Shown here: positions 58,930-64,000 of the stretch, one piece after another
How positions within the stretch are numbered: the stretch's first letter is position 1
How the letters are laid out: each line of letters begins with the position of its first letter
NCBI RefSeq assembly: GCF_002090175.1
Contig: NZ_BBRN01000006.1
Coordinates: forward strand, 248,001 to 312,000
DNA: 64,000 nt
Direction of reading: 5' to 3'
Origin: Demequina sp. NBRC 110057
Lineage (GTDB): Bacteria > Actinomycetota > Actinomycetes > Actinomycetales > Demequinaceae
Made by a program: the position numbers and the translations under genes
Notes under the pieces: generated by a model
Seen by the model: the letters and a program-made list of their open reading frames with translations, nothing else
What the model was told of the DNA's origin: nothing
The model's database searches: none

Positions 58930-59237
58930 CCTACGTGCTCCTGTCCGTCGTCGTCCTCGCCGTCCTCGCGGTGGCCTGCCTGCCGGTGCTCAGGCGACTG
59001 CCGCATCGGCCCCTCGCGCTCACGGCGCTCGTGCTCCTCACCCTGACCGTCGTCTTCGACAACGTCATCGTCGGACTCGACATCGTCGCGTACGACCAGG
59101 ACCTCATCTCCGGGCTCAGGATGCCCATCGCCCCCGTCGAGGACCTCGCCTACGCGGTGGGCGCCGTCCTGCTGGTGCCCACCCTGTGGGAGTTGCTGGG
59201 GCCACGGCGGGGCACGCGTGCGGGGGAGGCCCAGTGA
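58926..59237 (+). CDS. crtYf: C50 carotenoid cyclase subunit (CrtYf-type)
   Basis: This is a 103-residue membrane protein starting at the GTG that overlaps the preceding stop. Three helices carry VVFDNVIVGLDIVAYD and PIAPVEDLAYAVGAVLLVP, the partner version of the cyclase motif with Pro-Val-Glu-Asp. It pairs with CrtYe. It overlaps crtEb by four bases. Confidence 0.88.
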   Translation: MTYVLLSVVVLAVLAVACLPVLRRLPHRPLALTALVLLTLTVVFDNVIVGLDIVAYDQDLISGLRMPIAPVEDLAYAVGAVLLVPTLWELLGPRRGTRAGEAQ

Positions 59238-60112
59238 TCGGCGCCCTCGTGCGCGCCTCGCGCCCCATCAGCTGGATCAACACCGCCTACCCCTTCGCCG
59301 CCGGCTACCTCATGGCCACCCACGAGGTCGACGCCGTATTGGTGGTCGGCACCCTGTTCTTCCTCGTGCCCTACAACCTGCTGATGTACGGCATCAACGA
59401 CGTCTTCGACTACGAGTCGGACCTCGCCAACCCCCGCAAGGGCGGCGTCGAGGGGGACGTGGTGCGGGATCGCGCGCAGGCCGGGCGCATCCACCGCGCC
59501 ATCCTCATCGCCTGCGCCGTCACGGTGATGCCGTTCATGGCGTGGCTCCTCGCGGCGGGCGACGGGTGGGCGGCGGTGACGCTGCTGCTCGTCGTCTTCG
59601 GCGTGGTCGCATACTCCGCTCCCGTCCTGCGCTTCAAGGAGCGGCCGTTCCTCGACTCGCTCACCTCGGCGCTGCACTTCGCGGGGCCGCTCTTGTATGC
59701 GCTGGTGCTGGCGGACGTCCCCCTCACCGCCGACGGCGTGTGGCCGGTGTGGACGGCCTTCGTGCTGTGGGGAATGGCCAGCCACGCCTTCGGGGCCGTC
59801 CAGGACGTGCGTGCCGACCGCGCGGGCGGCATCGGCTCCGTAGCGACGGTCATCGGCGCGCGTGCGACCGTGAGGGTCGCCGTCGGCCTCTACGTGGCGG
59901 CATCGGCCCTGCTCCTGGTGCTGTCGTGGCCCGGCATCCTCGCCGCGGCGCTGCCGCTCGCGTACGCGGCGTCCACCGCGCGCTTCTGGTCGATCACGGA
60001 TGCCACGTGCGAGGAGGCCAACCGGGGATGGCGCACCTTCCTGTGGCTCAACCAGCCGGTGGGGTTCCTCGTGACGGTGCTGCTGATCGTCGAGTGGAAC
60101 GGCTGGGCCTAG
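59234..60112 (+). CDS. crtEb: lycopene elongase/hydratase (CrtEb type), UbiA superfamily
   Basis: This is a 292-residue membrane prenyltransferase starting at a GTG. The first aspartate motif is NDVFDYESD (residues 55-63) and the second QDVRADRAGG. About eight helices are seen. CrtEb adds two C5 units to lycopene to give the C50 skeleton (flavuxanthin or similar), so the operon makes a C50 carotenoid. It ends on a CTAG (60109-60112) shared with the stop of the convergent HTH gene. Confidence 0.92.
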   Translation: MIGALVRASRPISWINTAYPFAAGYLMATHEVDAVLVVGTLFFLVPYNLLMYGINDVFDYESDLANPRKGGVEGDVVRDRAQAGRIHRAILIACAVTVMPFMAWLLAAGDGWAAVTLLLVVFGVVAYSAPVLRFKERPFLDSLTSALHFAGPLLYALVLADVPLTADGVWPVWTAFVLWGMASHAFGAVQDVRADRAGGIGSVATVIGARATVRVAVGLYVAASALLLVLSWPGILAAALPLAYAASTARFWSITDATCEEANRGWRTFLWLNQPVGFLVTVLLIVEWNGWA

Positions 60113-60327
60113 GCGCTGCGCCCCGGCCCGCGCCCGCGGTGCTTCTTGTGCACCGCCTGGCGGGTCACCCCAAGGTCCACGGCGATCTGCTCCCACGTGA
60201 GCCCGTCGTTGCGCGCGCGGCGCACCGCGGCCGCCTCGTCGCGCTCGATCTGGGCCCGCTGCCGCCGCACCTCCTGGAGGGCGGAGCGCACGCCATCGGG
60301 GTCCCGTGCATCGGCCATCGTCACCAT
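60109..60327 (-). CDS. small helix-turn-helix regulator
   Basis: This is a 72-residue protein. GAGAGGA ten bases upstream supports the ATG at 60327; an ATG at 60318 is an alternative. A charged helix (residues 12-40) leads into a helix-turn-helix, LTWEQIAVDLGVTRQAVHKK, and a basic end. It resembles small sigma-70 region 4-like or AsnC-type HTH proteins of actinobacteria. Two adjacent palindromes lie 19 bases upstream of its start, suggesting autoregulation. It is convergent with crtEb and may control the carotenoid operon, which is inference. Confidence 0.8.
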   Translation of the reverse strand: MVTMADARDPDGVRSALQEVRRQRAQIERDEAAAVRRARNDGLTWEQIAVDLGVTRQAVHKKHRGRGPGRSA

Positions 60328-60345
60328 CGCGTCCGTCCTCTCGCC

Positions 60346-60383
60346 GTGTCAACTCACGTTGACACTGTCAACCATAGTTGACA
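60346..60383 (-). promoter_or_regulatory. tandem palindromic operator upstream of the HTH gene
   Basis: GTGTCAAC-TCAC-GTTGACAC (60346-60365) and TGTCAAC-CATA-GTTGACA (60366-60383) are two back-to-back palindromes with the same half-site TGTCAAC and four-base spacers. Their centres are 19 bp apart, about two helical turns. They sit 19-56 bases before the HTH gene start. Confidence 0.85.
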
Positions 60384-60423
60384 CTGCCGGTGCCGGCTTA
60401 GGCTTTCGCCGAGGGCGGAGTGC

Positions 60424-61050
60424 CTAGCGGCGCACCAGGGGCGACAGGCCGGCGGAGCGGCCCTCGGCATCGGGCAGGCCGCAGACCTCGAGCCAGTTGG
60501 CGAGCAGGCGGTGGCCGCCCTCCGTGAGCACCGACTCCGGGTGAAACTGCACCCCATGCAAGGGCAGGTCGCGGTGCTTGAGGCCCATGATGATGCCGTT
60601 GTCGGTGCGCGCGGTGACTTCGAGCTCCCGGGGGACCGTGTCCTCCTCAACCGCGAGCGAGTGATACCTCGTGGCAGTGAAGGGGGAGGGCAGGCCCACG
60701 AGCACCGACTGCCCGCCGTGGGAGACCTGCGACGTCTTGCCGTGCATGAGCTCGGGGGCGTGACTCACGACGCCGCCGTAGACCTCGGCGAGGGCCTGGT
60801 GGCCCAGGCAGATGCCGAGCATGGGCGTGCCGGTGCGCGCACAGTCACGGATCACGTCATTGGAGGCGCCGGCCTCCGCGGGGGTGCCGGGGCCGGGGGA
60901 GACCAGGACCCCGTCGTACTCCTCGAGAGGGCCGGCATCCGCGACGGCGTCGTTGCGCACCACCACGGTCTCGGCACCCATCTGACGCAGGTAGCCCACG
61001 ATGGTGTAGACGAACGAGTCATAGTTGTCGATGACCAGAATGCGGGTCAT
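60424..61050 (-). CDS. trpG: anthranilate/aminodeoxychorismate synthase glutaminase subunit
   Basis: This is a 208-residue class I glutamine amidotransferase. The ATG at 61050 has GAGGAGG six bases upstream and matches the family start ILVIDNYDSFVYTI. The nucleophile is Cys81 in GICLGHQALAEVYGG, and His170 and Glu172 in VQFHPES complete the triad. It supplies ammonia to TrpE or PabB; the gene here commonly serves tryptophan and/or folate synthesis, and the partner is not in the window. It overlaps the small membrane-protein gene. Confidence 0.94.
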   Translation of the reverse strand: MTRILVIDNYDSFVYTIVGYLRQMGAETVVVRNDAVADAGPLEEYDGVLVSPGPGTPAEAGASNDVIRDCARTGTPMLGICLGHQALAEVYGGVVSHAPELMHGKTSQVSHGGQSVLVGLPSPFTATRYHSLAVEEDTVPRELEVTARTDNGIIMGLKHRDLPLHGVQFHPESVLTEGGHRLLANWLEVCGLPDAEGRSAGLSPLVRR

Positions 61051-61214
61051 GGTGCCTCCTCGATGGTGGGGTCCTGGATGGGGATCACTGTGGAGATCCA
61101 CGGGAACACCCATTCGAACAGGACCATCACGACGGCCGCGATCACCACGATCAGCAGCAAGATCTTGAGTGCGGTGGGCCCGGGGATGCGGCTCCAGAGC
61201 CAGGTCGAGATCAC
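61047..61214 (-). CDS. small single-helix membrane protein
   Basis: This is a 55-residue protein. The GTG at 61214 overlaps the sortase stop, and its own stop overlaps the trpG start, so the three genes are coupled. One helix (ALKILLLIVVIAAVVMVLFEW) is followed by an acidic end (DPTIEEAP). Short membrane proteins of this kind are often found between sortase and trpG in actinobacteria. No function is known to me. Confidence 0.75.
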   Translation of the reverse strand: MISTWLWSRIPGPTALKILLLIVVIAAVVMVLFEWVFPWISTVIPIQDPTIEEAP

Positions 61215-62002
61215 TGGGGCACCTCCAGGAGCTCCGCGGGGACACCGTGGCCGGTGGGAGCCCAGTAGTCGAGTTCGCCGTAGACCACCCACCGCTCGGC
61301 AGCGGAGTACTCGGGATGGCACGTGGTCAGCGTGATGAACCGGCCGGTCTCGCCGGCGGCCGGATCGTTCGGGGTGGGGGCGATGACCTCGATCGCCGAG
61401 GGGTCCACGATCTCCCAGTCGGTCACGTGATACACGGCCCAGATGTCCTCCGTCTGGACCACCAGGTAGTCGCCCTGCTCAAGCTCGTCGACGCGATTGA
61501 ACGGCTTTCCGTACGTCGTGCGGTGACCCGAGACGGCGAAGTTTCCGGTCTCACCCGGCAGTGCGGTGTCGGGGTAGTGGCCGATGCCGAGCGGGTCCAG
61601 CACGTCACGCCGCGTATCCCCCTCGGAGATGGGACGCACGTAGTCGTCTCCCCAGCGCGGCACCATCATGGTCGCGAAGGTCTCCGTGAATTCCGGATAG
61701 TCCATCGCCGGCGGGTCCTCGTCCGTGACCTTGAGGTCATCGGGGATGGTCTCGGTCGACGACGTGGCGACGTCACCCTCGACCACCTCGGGGTCGGCCC
61801 AGGCCAGCTCCTCGACGATCTCGCGCTGGGCGCGGTCACCCTGGACGTCGGTGTAGAAGAGCTCCCACACCACGTAGAGGCCGAGCAGCACGCCCGCCAG
61901 GATGAGAAGCTCACCGATGACGCCGAGGGCCGAGATGCCGGAGCGGGGCTTCGCGTGCGCGCGCGGGCGCTCGGCGTGTTCCGTCTCGGCAGGGGCGCTC
62001 AT
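61211..62002 (-). CDS. class E sortase
   Basis: This is a 263-residue membrane-anchored transpeptidase. The ATG at 62002 has GGAG nearby and gives a cytosolic N-terminus and one helix at about residues 25-46; a longer reading is not needed. The catalytic set is His160 (AVSGHRTTYG), Cys228 (ITLTTCHP) and Arg237 (SAAERWVVYGE). Class E enzymes join LAxTG-type proteins to peptidoglycan; no such substrate is encoded in the window. It is divergent from crgA. Confidence 0.92.
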   Translation of the reverse strand: MSAPAETEHAERPRAHAKPRSGISALGVIGELLILAGVLLGLYVVWELFYTDVQGDRAQREIVEELAWADPEVVEGDVATSSTETIPDDLKVTDEDPPAMDYPEFTETFATMMVPRWGDDYVRPISEGDTRRDVLDPLGIGHYPDTALPGETGNFAVSGHRTTYGKPFNRVDELEQGDYLVVQTEDIWAVYHVTDWEIVDPSAIEVIAPTPNDPAAGETGRFITLTTCHPEYSAAERWVVYGELDYWAPTGHGVPAELLEVPQ

Positions 62003-62127
62003 GGTGGCTCCAGCGTACGGGAACGGGCGCCATGCCTGAAGGCCCGCGTACGCGCGCGCGTGCCCTGGGTACGCTAGGGGCAGCACCGCTCGGCTGTGCC
62101 GGGCCCGAACGACAACGGAGAACAAGC

Positions 62128-62373
62128 GTGGCCGTCTCGAAGAAGCGCGACAAGAACGTTTATAAGGCCCCGAGGAACCTCGGCAAGGCCGAAACCGAGA
62201 ACCCCAAGTGGCTCGTCCCCACCGCGGTGACGCTGCTCGTGTTCGGTCCCGCCTGGATCGTCGTGTACTACATCACGCGCGCCAACTACCCGCTCCCCAT
62301 CGGCGACTGGAACCTCGTGGTGGGCTTCGCGTTCATGGCGGCGTCCATGGCGCTCTTCACTCGCTGGAAGTAG
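62128..62373 (+). CDS. crgA: CrgA cell division protein
   Basis: This is an 81-residue protein with two membrane helices (VPTAVTLLVFGPAWIVVYYI and NLVVGFAFMAASMALF) and the family end TRWK. The GTG at 62128 follows GGAG. A possible -10 box TACGCT is at 62070-62075. CrgA interacts with FtsZ, FtsQ, FtsI and Wag31 in mycobacteria and inhibits or coordinates septation. Its place next to sortase, trpG and the pknB operon is conserved. A hairpin follows six bases after its stop. Confidence 0.94.
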   Translation: MAVSKKRDKNVYKAPRNLGKAETENPKWLVPTAVTLLVFGPAWIVVYYITRANYPLPIGDWNLVVGFAFMAASMALFTRWK

Positions 62374-62378
62374 GAGTT

Positions 62379-62434
62379 ACACCCGTGTAGTTCTCCCCAG
62401 TTGGGGACAACGGTGGGGATAACTACACGGGTGT
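62379..62434. terminator. long inverted repeat just after crgA
   Basis: ACACCCGTGTAGTT (62379-62392) and AACTACACGGGTGT (62421-62434) are perfect 14-bp reverse complements across 28 bases. A second small hairpin TCCCCA/TGGGGA lies in the loop. Position fits a crgA terminator, but one DnaA-box-like sequence lies in the loop, so a protein-binding role is possible. Confidence 0.6.
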
Positions 62435-62570
62435 TATTCACATATCCCCAGTGTTATCCCCAGTTTTCCCCCGTTCCTCTCCACTGCGATGAGAGTTATC
62501 CACAACGTTGTGGGGCGAATGTGACACATGTGACTGGTGTGACAACTTTGAAGGCCATCGCTGGGGATAA
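62414..62570. other. cluster of DnaA-box-like sequences
   Basis: A consensus DnaA box TTATCCACA lies at 62496-62504 (+). Near matches are TTATTCACA at 62434-62442 (+), TTATCCCCA at 62454-62462 (+), and TTATCCCCA on the minus strand at 62414-62422 and 62562-62570. The palindrome CACAACGTTGTG (62501-62512) overlaps the best box. The stretch is AT-rich for this genome. No dnaA or dnaN is in the window, so this may be an accessory DnaA-binding locus. Confidence 0.6.
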
Positions 62571-62679
62571 CTTTGCGGCGCGGCTACTCCTCCCCAGGGT
62601 GTGAGGATCGCGCGACGCACCGTCTCAGCCTGTGGACAACCGTCCGGCGGGGCACCTGGACGGCCGCTACACCTGGCCT

Positions 62680-62774
62680 CACCGTGACAAAGTGACGGTC
62701 ATCCACGCGACTCGCCGCCGCATCGGCCGTATCGCTCGGCATGTCGCCGGCGCCAACCGTCGCTTTGTCACGCG
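62680..62774. repeat. intergenic repeat copy 1 with terminal inverted repeats
   Basis: Positions 62680-62767 are nearly identical to 62909-62995, differing by one indel and a few substitutions. Copy 1 has imperfect inverted ends: 62681-62699 (CCGTGACAAAGTGACGGT core) and 62756-62774 match in 16 of 19 positions as reverse complements. It contains GCATCGGCC at 62720-62728. No reading frame in it resembles a protein. Confidence 0.8.
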
Positions 62775-62908
62775 ACCACGCTCGCCCGCACTGGCACTCC
62801 GGCGCCAGTGCCGGTCCCCGCGCCCGGGAAGCTGACCACCGAACCATCGGGCAGCACGCTTCAGAGCCGGATACGCCGCGGGACGCGTCGCGCGCCCCAC
62901 GCGACCGG

Positions 62909-62995
62909 CACCGTGACAAAGTGACGGTCATCCACGCGACTCGCCGCCGCATCGGCCGGATCCCCGGCATGTCGCCGGCGCCAACCGTCGCTTTG
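62909..62995. repeat. intergenic repeat copy 2, right end broken
   Basis: This is the second copy of the 88-bp element, 229 bases after the first, with the same left end (62910-62928). The right arm stops matching after 62995. It contains GCATCGGCC at 62949-62957. Between the copies a weak GC hairpin (CACTGGC/GCCAGTG) is the only other structure seen. The whole 62374-63077 interval appears non-coding. Confidence 0.8.
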
Positions 62996-63077
62996 AAGCG
63001 GACAGAGATGGGAAGGCGGCGCTACAACGTCCGATGCGGCACCGCGACGGGCATGGAGGCGCGCCTGCGAGCAACGC

Positions 63078-63839
63078 TCAGCGAGCGGAGCGGGCGGCGG
63101 CCTCGCGGCGGTCGACGCCGCGGAACATGACGAGCATGGTCGCCGCGCCCACCACGGCGCCGCCAAGGTGCCCCTGCCATGAGATACCCGGCAGAAGTCC
63201 AAGGAACGGTGCCCCAATAAAGATGACCGCGATCACGAGTACCTGGGTATACGGCAGTCGCAGGCGCTTCAAGACGATGCCGTAGGCGGCAATGAGACCA
63301 AAAATGGCGCCCGAGGCACCGATCGCTGCCGAGCCAAGAAGGACGACGGAGAGGGAACCGCCCAACAGGGAGAGCCCATACAACGTGAGGAATCGGTAGC
63401 GACCGAGCGCGGGCTCAAGGACGCTTCCAAGTTGGAACAGGGCGAGCATATTGAAGCCGATGTGCCAGATGCTGCCGTGTGCGAAGCCCGACAGAATCCA
63501 GTCGGACCAGTCGCTCTGAGGCCATATCGCCCAGGCGTTCTCCCAGGCAACTCGTGAGCCGTAGATCGACGGGCCGACGATATAGGCGATCACGTTCAGC
63601 CCAATGATCGCGTAGGTCGCGAGCGGCGGGCCGGCCGTCATCGTGAACCCCAGGCGCGACCTCACCGGTCGCGCCTTGGACTTTGCCTCGTTGAGGCAGT
63701 CGACGCAGAGAACCCCCACGGGCGCGGGGCGCTGACACTCGGGACAGGCCGGCCGCTCGCACCGCTGACACCTCACATAGGAGATGCGATCGGGGTGACG
63801 AGGGCAGGTCGGCGCACCGGCGCCCGCGGGGGTGGTCAC
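63078..63839 (-). CDS. rhomboid-family intramembrane serine protease with N-terminal zinc-binding segment
   Basis: This is a 253-residue protein starting at a GTG. The N-terminus has CxxH (Cys12, His15) and paired cysteines (24/27, 32/35, 45/48), a B-box-like zinc module. Six helices follow. The active-site serine is Ser176 in IGASGAIFG and the histidine His224 in SWQGHLGGAV; Asn130 in HIGFNMLALF is the oxyanion residue. Substrates unknown. It lies two bases upstream of nothing but a 704-bp non-coding region and follows the cyclophilin gene by four bases, so the two are probably co-transcribed. Confidence 0.92.
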   Translation of the reverse strand: MTTPAGAGAPTCPRHPDRISYVRCQRCERPACPECQRPAPVGVLCVDCLNEAKSKARPVRSRLGFTMTAGPPLATYAIIGLNVIAYIVGPSIYGSRVAWENAWAIWPQSDWSDWILSGFAHGSIWHIGFNMLALFQLGSVLEPALGRYRFLTLYGLSLLGGSLSVVLLGSAAIGASGAIFGLIAAYGIVLKRLRLPYTQVLVIAVIFIGAPFLGLLPGISWQGHLGGAVVGAATMLVMFRGVDRREAAARSAR

Positions 63840-63843
63840 TCAG

Positions 63844-64000
63844 TTACTCGGAGATGGTCACCGAGGTGATCATCACGTCCTCGAGAGGACGGTCGCGGCC
63901 GTCCGTCGCGGTGGTGGCGATCTTGTCGACAACGGCCTTCGACTCGTCGTCGGCGACCTCGCCGAAGATGGTGTGGCCCTGGTTCAGGTGCGGCGTGGCG
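63844..64000 (-). CDS. ppiA: cyclophilin-type peptidyl-prolyl isomerase, 3' end only
   Basis: Only the last 51 codons are in the window; the 5' part lies beyond 64000. The visible residues include HLNQGHTIFGEV, then KAVVDKIA and the C-terminal strand MITSVTISE, the normal end of a bacterial cyclophilin. It would catalyse cis-trans proline isomerisation. Its position next to rhomboid and crgA matches ppiA in many actinobacteria. Confidence 0.9.
   Translation of the reverse strand, partial: ATPHLNQGHTIFGEVADDESKAVVDKIATTATDGRDRPLEDVMITSVTISE

Noticed and set aside
62401-62835. Short open frames in the region after crgA
   Set aside because: They overlap DnaA boxes and repeats, lack ribosome sites and have no protein-like composition.
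62374-63077. Chromosomal oriC
   Set aside because: DnaA boxes are present, but dnaA and dnaN, which flank oriC in actinobacteria, are absent; kept only as an accessory cluster.

Overview
This is high-G+C actinobacterial DNA, most likely from a member of the Micrococcales. The evidence is a strong GC bias at third codon positions, many GTG starts, dense ATGA/GTGA gene overlaps, class E sortase, CrgA, PASTA-kinase signalling and a C50-carotenoid operon. The block fhaA-fhaB-pstP-rodA-pbpA-pknA-pknB, trpG, sortase, crgA, rhomboid and ppiA matches the gene neighbourhood that lies close to the chromosomal origin in many actinobacteria. The window is therefore probably origin-proximal, although dnaA and dnaN are not in it.

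Layout. (1) 127-3413 (+): five overlapping genes of accessory character: a small ESAT-6-like helical protein, a long coiled-coil protein with a hydrophobic centre, a membrane protein, and two soluble proteins that may be distant paralogues. (2) 3419-24543 (-): one long tightly packed locus, in transcription order: Ser/Thr kinase with C-terminal membrane anchor, 2033-residue cadherin/FN3-like surface protein, MoxR ATPase, DUF58 protein, pseudo-transglutaminase, membrane-FHA protein, PP2C phosphatase, tail-anchored protein with a repeated Asp-Glu-Ala-Thr-Arg-Leu motif, FHA-HTH protein, and an EssC/EccC-like FtsK/SpoIIIE ATPase carrying ubiquitin-like and FHA domains. Its core resembles the kinase-FN3-AAA-DUF58-transglutaminase (PFNA) cluster described in Bifidobacterium. 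Here it is joined to type VII-like parts. (3) 24771-38313: mainly housekeeping and metabolic genes (CorA, lipoprotein, GcvP, glycosyltransferase, glycogen phosphorylase, DJ-1/PfpI, S4 protein, threonine aldolase, YchJ-like, Pit transporter). (4) 38448-46162: a carbohydrate module, with a binding protein and two permeases divergent from a LacI-type regulator fused to a PmoA/DUF6807-like domain, then a Gfo/Idh oxidoreductase and an AEC transporter. (5) tRNA-Leu(CAG). (6) 46348-54961: cell-division/peptidoglycan Ser/Thr signalling operon. (7) 55027-60112: crtE-B-I-Ye-Yf-Eb, a C50-carotenoid operon sitting between pknB and trpG, followed by a small convergent HTH gene with a tandem palindromic operator. 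(8) 60424-64000: trpG, small membrane protein, sortase, crgA, a 704-bp intergenic region with DnaA boxes and repeats, rhomboid protease, and the 3' end of a cyclophilin gene.

The main unexplained signals are these: the phospho-signalling/secretion-like locus of region 2 with its repeat-threonine protein; a 9-bp motif GGCCGATGC (reverse GCATCGGCC) present at least 42 times on both strands but absent from region 1 and from the sugar ABC genes; the DnaA-box and repeat region downstream of crgA; the tandem operator at 60346-60383; and long AT-rich inverted repeats around the DJ-1 gene.
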